Below are positions 11,053 through 20,300 of a stretch of DNA of 64,000 nt, in pieces; the stretch's first letter is position 1, and each line of letters begins with the position of its first letter. The position numbers were made by a program, and so were the translations under genes. Where the stretch lies: contig JAWZSP010000006.1 of the NCBI GenBank assembly GCA_034401135.1, positions 620,001 to 684,000 of the forward strand. Direction: 5' to 3'. Source of the DNA: Volutella citrinella (taxonomy: Eukaryota; Ascomycota; Sordariomycetes; Hypocreales; Nectriaceae). The notes under the pieces are model-generated. The model was given only the letters and a program-made list of their open reading frames with translations. It did no database searches and was not told the origin of the DNA.

Positions 11053-12575
11053 TGCGCGGCACTCTGTCTACAGTCGATTGACGCATATAAACCACCGAGC
11101 GGGCAAGACACTAAGGAAGATCGAAAGGGCTGCGCCGCATCCGTGCGACGCCGCCGACGAAAGTTTATCCTCATCCTTGCCGGCGATGACGATCTAGCCG
11201 GGGTTCACCGCATGTTCTTAAAGTTGGTGGTCTACACGGTGCAGGAGGCACATTGCAGTAACGACCAGGAAAAAGGGAGAGGATAGGATCGTGAAACCAC
11301 CGCTGTAGATTAGTTTTTGGATGGCTTTACTCGATTCTGGCGTTGGATGCGCGTGCCCTCTCTTGCTCGTTGACCCAGCCAAAACGGGAGTAAGCAAAAA
11401 GCTATCCCCAGCTCCCCGCTGGTTCCCGTCCGTCCCCACCAACTCCACCCACAACACGACAGTGCGACGGCGCAAGGCCTATCAGCTCTGGTCAGTTGTT
11501 CCAAATTGGAAGGGTCGTGCGCGCACTTGTTCGTGGATGGTGGGTGGCCGGGCATCCAAACTGCCCTGGGCCATGGGCGACACAGGGTTCGGAATGGGAA
11601 ATGTGCCTCCGCATTTCAGGCATTCAGCCTAGGTTCCGATGGCATGGGCCGAGACCGGGCCCAGCACTGAAAACATCACGTCCTGAGTTAGGGCTGACTG
11701 AGGCACTATTGGCTCCTCTGGGGCAATCGGCCCCACTCTTCTCTGGGCGGGCCAGACGGCCAGAATTTGGGCCTCGATTGCATTTCGCGGAGCTTTCGTG
11801 GAACAAACCATGAGTCAAAATACAACTGCTTCATGCGCCAGTTTCTATCGCTGCATGCCACCCTGTTGCTGAGCCGTGCGACGTGCTGGGCAGCGGCAAG
11901 GTGCTCGAGGATCTGTACCAGGCAGGTTCCCTACCAAAACATGGACAATCAGTCAGTGGGCTGTGCTGTGGCTAGTGGGACCCTACCCTACTTCCAAAGA
12001 CTTGAGCTCAAACAGAACGGAATGGTGCATCACAACTGGAAGCTTCACTCGAGACATCCCGACAACCTGGTTTCGGGAGCTTGCAGGCTGCTCGCCGTGT
12101 CGAGTGGGCCACGATTTAATCGCCCGAGCTTTGTGCCTGGTCACTCTGCGTGTGGCATTTTTAGGATGCCCGCACACCTTATGGATGCTGGCAATTAACA
12201 CCAATGCCTAAAGATCGTTCAAGCGTATCGTGATATTCTTATAAAAAAAAAATAATGGGCGAGTTACTAATTCCCTCAGCCATCACTCCAAAACCCTCCC
12301 CCTTCCGATGCGCTCAGTTTCATCCGGTGCGTGACAAACCCCAGCAATGATCATCTATCGTTTCGTGATTCGGCTCTTTGGTCGCACCTGGCGCAGTCTT
12401 GGCGCCGCGACCGGCTAAACCGTCAGCCTGGCCAATGTCAGCCTAAGAGTGTCAGCCTGATGTGTGTCAGCCTGATGAGCCTGTCTGACCAACGTCGAGA
12501 TTTCCCCAAAGGCCAGGTCAAACCACAGACTTGACGGACTGCCGGACTGTCCAAGCCTCGGCACCCTCGCTCGGC
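11053..12575. other. Intergenic, 1.5 kb, with a short repeat near the downstream gene
   Basis: No supported gene. The open frames at 11321-12211 are short, overlapping and featureless. A series of GTCAGCCT octamers lies at 12422-12473 and an A-run (12242-12252) sits further upstream. Confidence 0.5.
12422..12473 (+). repeat. Four GTCAGCCT octamers at 14-15 nt spacing
   Basis: GTCAGCCT occurs at 12422, 12437, 12451 and 12466. The last two copies extend to GTCAGCCTGATG. The array ends about 100 bp before the ATG at 12576. Confidence 0.8.
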
Positions 12576-14552
12576 ATGGCCGGCATCAATCGCCTACCGG
12601 CCGAGATCCTCATCGTCATCGGGCGCATGTGCACCTGGGACCTGCCACCCAATGAATTTGGATACCCGGACACGCACGCGCCCGCCAAGTACCTGGCTCG
12701 GCTCGTTCGGGCAAACCGCTACCTCTACACCGTGCTCAACGAGACGCTCTACGTGTGGAACCTGAAGTGTCACCCGCTGGGCTTCTCGTGCGTGGCCTGG
12801 GCCGCGACAAAGGGGCTCGTAGGTACTCTCAAGACGGCACACGCGTTTGGTCACAGCTTCGACGTGTGCGCTGTCGCTGACGACGGGTACCCGAGGGGCC
12901 CTCTGGGCAACATGCACCACGGAGAATGCAAAACGCCCATGGGGACTGCACTGCAGATTGCCATCAACTGGGAGCAGTGGGACACTGTCGACTACCTGCT
13001 AGCCGCGGGCGTAAGAGTTGACGAGAAGCGGCAACTCGGTTCAGCTGAGTCTGGATGGCGCCCCGTATACCCATATCCCCTGGACATGGCCGTGGCTCGC
13101 AAGGACAACCCGAGGGCGAGGGCTGTAGCCGCGACGCTCATCAAACGCGGCGCCTACAAGATGAGCCCGAGTGCAATTGCATATCCTGTCATTGTACAAA
13201 GGAATCTGGATGATCTAGCAGAACTCCTTCTCGAGCGCCATGAGCCCAACACAACCGCGGCTGCCCTCCGTCATGCTGTGCAGACCAGCGACGTGGACCT
13301 CTTCGAGCGTATGATGCGCCGACCTGAGCTGAACGCCGACGCCAAGGACAGGGATCGCCGCACTGCTCTCCACTATGCCGCCTGGAACGGCAAGGAATCA
13401 TTTGTCCGGGCGCTGCTGGCGAGAACTGATGTTTCGCCCAACACTCCTGCGCCAAAGGGCAGCGTAACTCCATTGCAGGGAGCTGCCAAGGGCGGCCACC
13501 TCGGCGTTGTCAATCTCCTGCTAGAGCACCCTGAGGTGAATGTGTTGGCCGAGGATAGGTACGGACAGAACGTTTTACACTGTCTTTGCAACGATCGTGC
13601 AGAGAAGCAGTTCGACAGCCTGGCCCCCATCATCAAGAAGCTCCTTGACAAGGGCGTCCCCATAGACGGACCCTCGCAGTTTGGAACGGCCCTCTATATT
13701 GCTGTAGGACTGAACTCGCAGAGACTCGCGCTAGAACTGCTGGCTCATGGCGCTAGAATTGTCCCCCACGGACGAAGGTCCGCGTCCTCGTGTCCGATCC
13801 TTCATTACGCCGTATGCAAGCCCGCGGGACCACTGCAGGCACAGATTGTCCAGAAGCTGATCGCCCTGGGGGCCGACCTTGAGGCCACCAACAGGGATCG
13901 CAGCTTTGGGCGTCCGGCGTTGCATCTGAGCAGTGCCTCCACAGCTCTATTTTTCGCTGCGGCGCACGCCAACAGCATCGATTGCATGCGGGTACTCCTA
14001 CAAGCCGGTGCTAGAGCGGACGTTCGAGTGGAGAATCTCAGCGGCTACACAAGACGTGGTGTCAAGGCAAGAGGCACTCAGCATCTTCTCGGGGCACTGT
14101 TCCTCGAGGTCCTCGGAGACTACGGGGCAAAGGACGACGACAAAGTCGAGCAAGTCAAGGAGCGCGTCAGGTTACTGCTCCAGAGAGGCGCCTCCATGGA
14201 GCGAGACTCGGCCGTTGCCCTGTCGCCTCTCATGTGGGGTTGTGACGCCGCCATTTCCCACGGCTCGTTTACGCTGCTTAAGTTTCTCCTGAGCACGGCT
14301 ACCGGGTTGAACGTCTCGGCGGAGAGTGTCCAGGGGGAGATTTGGGAGATTCTACAGGATGGAGAGCACGAACGGCTACGTGGGCCGCAGTGTGCAGCTT
14401 CAGACGAGAGGTGGGGCCGCAGGGCGGAGGTGGTGCTGCTGCTGAAGAGCTTCATGAAGGGAAACTTTGGAGTGGATGCGAGCGAGCATGTTCCTGCTGA
14501 CTTGAAGAAAGGGGGTGAGCCAGAGCGTGAGGAGGAGTATCAATCAGTATGA
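12576..14552 (+). CDS. F-box-like / ankyrin-repeat protein
   Basis: A single exon of 659 codons (658 residues). The start chosen is the first ATG of the frame, directly before AGINRLPAEILIVIGRMC, which looks like an F-box (LPxEIL..I, then YLARLVRANRYLYTVLNETLY). Ankyrin repeats follow from about residue 120 to 600: examples are TPMGTALQIAINWEQWDTVD, RTALHYAAWNGKESFVRALL and TPLQGAAKGGHLGVVNLLLE. F-box/ankyrin proteins usually act as substrate adaptors for SCF ubiquitin ligases, the ankyrin array binding the target; this is family knowledge, no partner can be read here. The C-terminal 30 residues are charged and probably disordered. No signal peptide or TM segment. Confidence 0.85.
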   Translation: MAGINRLPAEILIVIGRMCTWDLPPNEFGYPDTHAPAKYLARLVRANRYLYTVLNETLYVWNLKCHPLGFSCVAWAATKGLVGTLKTAHAFGHSFDVCAVADDGYPRGPLGNMHHGECKTPMGTALQIAINWEQWDTVDYLLAAGVRVDEKRQLGSAESGWRPVYPYPLDMAVARKDNPRARAVAATLIKRGAYKMSPSAIAYPVIVQRNLDDLAELLLERHEPNTTAAALRHAVQTSDVDLFERMMRRPELNADAKDRDRRTALHYAAWNGKESFVRALLARTDVSPNTPAPKGSVTPLQGAAKGGHLGVVNLLLEHPEVNVLAEDRYGQNVLHCLCNDRAEKQFDSLAPIIKKLLDKGVPIDGPSQFGTALYIAVGLNSQRLALELLAHGARIVPHGRRSASSCPILHYAVCKPAGPLQAQIVQKLIALGADLEATNRDRSFGRPALHLSSASTALFFAAAHANSIDCMRVLLQAGARADVRVENLSGYTRRGVKARGTQHLLGALFLEVLGDYGAKDDDKVEQVKERVRLLLQRGASMERDSAVALSPLMWGCDAAISHGSFTLLKFLLSTATGLNVSAESVQGEIWEILQDGEHERLRGPQCAASDERWGRRAEVVLLLKSFMKGNFGVDASEHVPADLKKGGEPEREEEYQSV

Positions 14553-14923
14553 AGAAGTTTGGGTTGTTGGGGGTCAATACTGAAATTGCAGTAAGAACTA
14601 CGGGGCATGGATGTGGAGGCTGCTGCCTTGATGGATGGATGCATGTGATGCCTTTCCAAACTCTCACTACGCACTCACCAGAAACGATTGCAGGTGGCCG
14701 CCGTCAGGTGTCGTTTGCCCCCACAAACCTGGATGGTGGCCTCGGATTTGGCTCAACCTCGCAACAAATTTTCCCAACTCTAATGGCACGGCGAGCCAAA
14801 GCGCGGCTATAAATGGGCACTGGCGCGCCCGAAGAATTGCAACGAGAATCAAGGAATCCGAATCCATTAGAAGCAATCATTTGCACTTCAAGTTCAATCA
14901 TAGTCATCAAATCCATCGACGTC
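14553..14923. other. Intergenic with promoter of small secreted protein
   Basis: This 371 bp gap holds the TATA box listed separately and no gene. Confidence 0.5.
14808..14814 (+). promoter_or_regulatory. TATA box of small secreted protein gene
   Basis: TATAAAT lies 110 bp before the ATG at 14924, in a C/A/T-rich stretch ending in a long 5' leader. Position and sequence fit a core promoter. Confidence 0.55.
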
Positions 14924-15565
14924 ATGAAGTGCGCCGTACTCTCTCTCGCCAGCTTGGCTATCCAGGCACTTGCTCTCCCCTCTCAGCACCCAGAGTACGA
15001 CTACTGGCATTTGGACCCTGGTCTGCCAGACGGCATTTACTCTTTCGGGCACTATGACGGGAAGCCTATCATTCACAAGCGTGCCGAGCTCCCCATGTCT
15101 CCCCACAACGACTCAACTCAACAATCGGCTGGCAGCAACTCCACTATGAAGCGCATTTCTCCGCGCGGCAACCAAATCCAATCGAATGGGACCATGTCGC
15201 ACCCCAAGCTGCCCATATCAGAAAAGGGCTGCTCTCGTGATCCACAGCCACTTGATCCCGATGACTACCTGGCCTCCAAGCAAGCGCTGCTCAATTACTG
15301 TGACCGCAATCGCATCTATGAGTTTAGAGGCGAGGTTGCCCTCAAGGGCACTGTGACAGCCTGGGTCTGCGACTTCAAAACCCGCAAGTCGCAAAATAAC
15401 GAGTGCTCCCGGCACGAATTTGAGGAAGCGGAACAGGTTTTCAACGAGACGTGTGGGCCGACGGCGGGAGCGTGGGTGCGGATGAAGACGCTGTGGAGGT
15501 CGTACGGGCGAACTCCTCGGAACGAAAGCATTTACTGTTACAAGGAGCGTCACGATATTGGGTGA
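14924..15565 (+). CDS. Small secreted cysteine-containing protein
   Basis: A single exon of 213 residues. MKCAVLSLASLAIQALALP is a signal peptide. Two dibasic/monobasic processing places are visible early on (IIHKRAEL and TMKRISPRG); HKR fits Kex2 cleavage and would release a mature chain of about 140-160 residues. The mature part has six Cys (KGCSRD, NYCDRN, WVCDF, NECSRH, ETCGP, YCYKE), enough for three disulphides, and several N-glycosylation sequons (NDST, NSTM, NGTM, NETC, NESI). I recognise no domain. Secretion with an even number of Cys fits a host- or environment-facing protein, but this is inference. Confidence 0.72.
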   Translation: MKCAVLSLASLAIQALALPSQHPEYDYWHLDPGLPDGIYSFGHYDGKPIIHKRAELPMSPHNDSTQQSAGSNSTMKRISPRGNQIQSNGTMSHPKLPISEKGCSRDPQPLDPDDYLASKQALLNYCDRNRIYEFRGEVALKGTVTAWVCDFKTRKSQNNECSRHEFEEAEQVFNETCGPTAGAWVRMKTLWRSYGRTPRNESIYCYKERHDIG

Positions 15566-15858
15566 AGAAATTTGGTAGTACCGCAGCTCCGCAATGCCAT
15601 GTCAAATTGTCAAACTATCTATTCCTTGGTATCCTTGCCAGCCATGAGGGCCTTCTCAGCCCGAGCATCATCGGCCATAATGGCCCAACGCGCACAAAAA
15701 ACAACAGCTAAAACCTCCGCGAGATGGAGGAGGAGGTGGAGGCACTCGGTCACGGGTCGAAAGCCTCGGACCCAGCCCCGTTGGGTATTCGTCTCGTCGG
15801 TTCTATGACATGGGTCATTAGCAAATCATCATGGAAAGGCGAAATCTTGAACTTACAC

Positions 15859-16395
15859 CTAAACCAGACGAGGATTGCTCCCCGCTGGTGCCAACCCAGC
15901 ATTGACAATCTCCCGAGGATGGTGCTCGGCGAGGCCATGGGCGGCGACCAGGACGGACGCAAAGGGGGTCGCGGGCGTGGGCGTGGGCGCGCGGGAGGGC
16001 GAGGGCGAGGGCGAGGGCAAGGGCGAGGACCAGGGGGAGGCCAAGGGAGACAGGGCCCGCGAGGGCGCAAAAGAAGCCGGGCGCGTGGGCGAGGGGGCGC
16101 GGGAGGGGAACTGCCCCGGAGGGGCGAAGAACGGCAGAGCCGGGCGGAGGGGCGACCGAGGGGGGGGGGGGGGGGCGGGGAGGAGGACGTTGGCCGGGTC
16201 CACGAACCCGGGAGGAGGAGGAGGAGAGGAGGGAGGGGGGCCCGAAGGAGAGGCAGTAGTCGGCGGCGGCGGCGGCGGCGGCGGCGAGAAGATGGAGGCG
16301 AGAGGAATGGCCAATTCCTCTCGGGTCATGGGGTCGCTCCGAGCGCGAGCGTGGCCGGCGGGGGGGGAGGGGGGGGGACCGCGTCCTGGCATCAT
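15859..16395 (-). CDS. Possible proline-rich protein in GC-rich low-complexity DNA (structure uncertain)
   Basis: Minus-strand frame of 178 codons starting MMPG, with a second Met opening MTREELAIPLASIFSPP, followed by long Pro runs and a Ser/Pro/Ala-rich middle. Support for a real gene is mainly upstream: on the minus strand a TATAAAG lies at 16593-16587, then a leader containing an intron-like segment (GTACGT donor, CTGAC branch, TTATAG acceptor) ends 18 bp before the ATG pair. At the 3' end the frame stops (TAG, 15861-15859) exactly beside a GTGTAAGT donor; an acceptor about 56 nt further leads to an exon open to a TAG at 15621-15619 that ends ADDARAEKALMAGKDTKE. Joining them needs a different frame, and a 16-G homopolymer at 16160-16175 makes the frame unreliable. 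Could be non-coding low complexity. Confidence 0.3.
   Translation of the reverse strand: MMPGRGPPPSPPAGHARARSDPMTREELAIPLASIFSPPPPPPPPTTASPSGPPPSSPPPPPGFVDPANVLLPAPPPPPRSPLRPALPFFAPPGQFPSRAPSPTRPASFAPSRALSPLASPWSSPLPSPSPSPSRAPTPTPATPFASVLVAAHGLAEHHPREIVNAGLAPAGSNPRLV
15925..16376. repeat. Purine/G-rich low-complexity tract
   Basis: The plus strand is dominated by GGGCGA hexamers (about 15990-16026), a 16-G homopolymer (16160-16175), GGA repeats (about 16211-16235), (CGG)n at about 16261-16284 and further G runs near 16360-16376. Several G runs of four or more in close succession could form G-quadruplexes on the plus strand. Confidence 0.85.
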
Positions 16396-17333
16396 CGTTT
16401 TAAATGTTTAAATCTATAATTCGGGTCAGCAACCTCGTGGGTACCAAGAGAATGAGTCCGTAATGTGTTGGTAGGTGAGGGTTAAGGAAAATGTGTGGTG
16501 CTGATGAGGGGGCAACGTACAGAAAAAGTCGTGATGATGGCTGAGGAGAAAAGAGAAGCAGCTAAAACGCGCAGCAGAATCCGCCCTTTATACCCAGAGA
16601 GTTGTGCGCCAATCAGTAAATTCTGGCAGCTGGCAGTCCAGGTCAATCAGTAAATTCAAGCTGGATATCTAATCTGAGCCAGTGGGTGGCCATATCGTGG
16701 GCTGTTGGCAGCTGGAGGTTATGCAGGCGGGCTGTCATCAGCCGGCGAGAGCGTCAATCCGCGAGCACCCCTGCAACTTTTCGCCACTGGAGCTTCCGAA
16801 TCGGGACCAAAGTCAGCCGTGAGCCATTGACTCCCGTACTGCTGCCATTATTTGGCCCGGCCGCGTCAACGACGAGTGGGAGGATACTCACGAACCACTC
16901 CCGTCGGACGCTCACCAAAGCAGTCTCGCAGGAGACGCCATGGACTTGGTTTCATAGTGTGTTAGTACTTGGAAAGGGGAATCTGAGTGTCTAAAGATGC
17001 ACTTGTATCCAATGTCAGACGACCATAGACGCTTCATCCAATATTCGATTTGCCGTTGCGGCGCTGTCATCGACGACGTTGACGTCTGCCATGGGGCTGA
17101 ACCAGCCACAGTGGGGCTGTGAACACGGCCAGACCCGATTTCGAGCCATGAAGTGCAGAGTGTGGAGGCCCCACACCCCGGGTTGCATTTCTCTCACCTT
17201 GAGCTCAGTAAGGCTTAGAAAGATGAGGATGCAAAACAGAGTAGCAGAATAAATATTGTTCTAAGAATTACTTTAAATAATTGAAGATTATTTCTTCTTG
17301 GATCCCGTGGGAACCAGACTAGAATCGAAGTAT
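16396..17333. promoter_or_regulatory. Intergenic; likely minus-strand promoter for the GC-rich gene
   Basis: Minus-strand TATAAAG at 16593-16587 lies about 195 bp before the ATG at 16395. Two 14-bp direct repeats (CAATCAGTAAATTC on plus) sit at 16610-16623 and 16644-16657, just upstream of that TATA box. The rest (16660-17333) shows no gene. Confidence 0.45.
16610..16657. repeat. 14-bp direct repeat pair
   Basis: CAATCAGTAAATTC occurs at 16610-16623 and 16644-16657, 34 bp apart start to start, directly upstream of a minus-strand TATA box. Confidence 0.8.
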
Positions 17334-20300
17334 TTACATTACTAGACCGACGAGCACCACTGCCAGGGCTGAAATGAGAGTGGAGAAGCTCTTTGGCCCA
17401 ATGTTGATTGCTCCTGAAGCAATAATGGCCGTCGACCCAGCGGGCGGAGCCGTGGGAGCGGTTGTGGCGCCCGGAGGGCTTCCTCCAGATGCCACGGGAC
17501 GGGTGTTGCTGGCATCGGTGTTCGACTTCGTCAGGACCGAAACGATCTGAGTGCCCTTGAGCTCGCCACCTTGAGCGCCAGTGGCCTGGCTAGGAGGCTT
17601 GTTTGCCCCATCTGCGGGCTTGGTGTTGACAGGGACATGCGTGGTCGACACGGCAGAGATCTGGGTCGAGAGACGCGTCGTCTTGTCGCTGGCCGGGCAG
17701 TTCTGCACGGAGGACGGGCAGGCGATGATGGTGACGATGTTGGTCGCGAAGATTGTGGACGCAGAGCCGTGCTCGTTGGTCTTGCCGGGCACAGGCGCGT
17801 GGGTGGCATCCGTGGCGGGGCAGACTGTGGTGCTGACAGCAATAGTCCTGGTGGTGACATATGTCTGCTTATCCGTAGCGGGACAGTTGTGGACCGTCGT
17901 GGGGCAGGCCGTGACAGTGACGACCTCGGTGATGAATGCCGTTGAGGTTGTCATTTCGACTGTCTTGGTGCTGACCTGGCCGCTTCCGGAGGGCACTGGC
18001 GAGGAGACTGGGCCGCGGGTAGTGCTTGAACCATCCTGTCCGCCGGTCTTGGTGCCTCCCACAGTGGAGGTCGCAGAGCTAGGAGCCTCTGACTCTGTGC
18101 CTTGGGTGGTCACAGCAGTGCCGCTGACCGTGTTTGGAGGAACGAATGTCTCGGCGGTGGACTCGGATGCGCTGCCAGACGTCTTGGTGGATTGAGGGCT
18201 GCCAGAAGAAGTAGCCGTGGCTGATGTCGCCAGGCTTTGAGAACCGCTGGCTGTGCCCTGAGAAGTGCTCTCGGATGCTTGAGTGGTCTCAGCAGAAGCG
18301 GATGCCGAGACGGACACGCTCTGAGAAGCACTGCCAGTAGCCTCAGAAGTTTCAGCAGTTGAGGTCTCGTCACAATCATCCTCGTTCCAAGTCGTGGTTG
18401 CCGACAAGGACGCGGATTCAGAAGCAGTGCCAGTGCTCTCGGAAGCAATGGCAGTTGACGTCAGTGAGTGGCTTGCGGAACCAGTGGTCTCTCCGGCGGT
18501 GGCCGCCTCAGTGGAGCTGGAGTCGCTGGCGGAGTCGCTGGCGGACGCGGATGTGGCAGGGAGAGTGGTAGTATCTAGGATGGTCGAGCTGTCGGAGTCA
18601 GACGAAGTAGCAACGGTACCAGTGGCACTTTCGGTCACGGTGTCAGACGAAGTGACGGCGGTGCCAGTAGCACTTTCGGTCACAGTATCAGACGAAGTAG
18701 CGCCGGAGCTGGCGGTGCTTTCAGTGGCAGCAGTCGTGGTGCTGTCGCTGTCAGCAGAAGTAGCGGCGGTTCCAGTGGTGCTGTCAGTTTCAGTAGAGAC
18801 AGCATCGGAAGTCGTAGTCGCTGTCGCCTCGGTGGTGGCCGTGGACTCAGTAGCAGCAGCCGTGGTCGCTTCAGTCGACACCGCGGTGCTGGAATCAGAA
18901 GCAGTGGCGGTCGTCTCCGGAACGCAAGTATCATCGACACGGTGCTTGACCTTGACAGTGAAGGGCGTGCATCCATCAAGAGGCTGGGTTCCGTGTCGCA
19001 CAAGGCCGGTCTCAGTCTCGCAAATGTAAAACGCCTGCTTGGCGCCTGAAGAGCAGTGCAGCTGGCCCTGCTCGTCAACGGTGCAGTCAAGGTACGACCA
19101 AGGAGACGAGATGCGAGAAGCACCATAAAGATAAACAAGACTGTTGGTGTTTGTGTGCACTGACAGGTAGGCCGGCTGTCCAAAGGCCGTTGTGCGGATA
19201 TGCTTGGCGTCATCGCTGTAGAAGTTGAGGTGAGTCTGCGAGCCGGTCAAGTCGATGGAAAGGAAGTCGGAGAAGATGTAGAAACTGCGCGCCTCGGTGC
19301 TGTCGCCAACATAGGCCTCCAGGGTCACCGGGGTGAGCGTAGGGTCACAAGTTGGGAGACCAGCGGTCGTGGTGGTCTCGCTGGGGACCGTCGAAGTCGG
19401 GGTGGGCGGAAGGGTCGTCGACGTAACGGGGGGCGCGCGGTCAATGACGAACCAGGGGGACGTCTTGTACTGCCAGTCGTCGAGCTTGGCAGGGTCTCCG
19501 CCCGTTCTCAAGACTCGCGCCAAGATCATGTACTCGCCAGACTCGATCCTGCTACCGTTGGCAAAGGTGCCGACAGGGAGAGGGTTGTACACGTTGGAGT
19601 TGCGCGGGAAGAGTCTCAGGGGGAAGTCGAATTCGCCGTCACCGTTCTTAACACGGAACGATCCCACCCAGTTGTTCTTGCCAGCAACGGGAGGGTAGGC
19701 CCAGTCAGATGGCTTCCAGTCTCGATAGACGTACTATTGCCATGGGTTAGATTCCGATTCTTGGTACGCTTCGGGGATTGTTCTTGCTTACATCGAAGCT
19801 CATCTCTCGAGTCGACCACAGAATGTTGAAGTAGGGCGAGAAGACGCTTGTTCCCTCTCCAAAGGTAAAGGTCTGGCCCTCGGCAATAAGATTGTGGGAG
19901 CCACCTTCGGTCTGTGTGCCGTCAAAGAACAAGGGCGTGCCACGTTCCATTTCCCAGGTGTCGCTAGCGTAGAGGCTGCCCTTGATTCCTGTGACATTGT
20001 TAGAGACGCTCATCTCTGAGGCATGAATACATCGACGCATGCTTACCCATGTAGGTCACTCGAACAACCTCGCCGTTGGAGCCTGCAATCACCACACTAC
20101 CGCCATACACAGGGAGCATATTTCCGTTAATGGTTGCCGGCTCCTTGAAGGTGAGGGTAAGAGAAACAGTTTGACCAGCCCCAACAACCAGCTCATCCGC
20201 TGAGAAGGACACAGTAGCAACGTCTCCGGCAGCGGAGGTGTAGGGAGGCTCCTGGGACACCCAGGCATCACCACGGTGCTTGGTGCGAATAGTAATGCCA

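Noticed and set aside
15724..16419. Plus-strand Arg/Gly-rich frames resembling RGG proteins
   Set aside because: They arise from G-rich repeats; upstream has no promoter signals on the plus strand, whereas the minus strand does.
18394..19029. Plus-strand Val-rich frame opposite the subtilase stalk
   Set aside because: Antisense reading of Ser/Thr/Ala repeats; no independent promoter or family.
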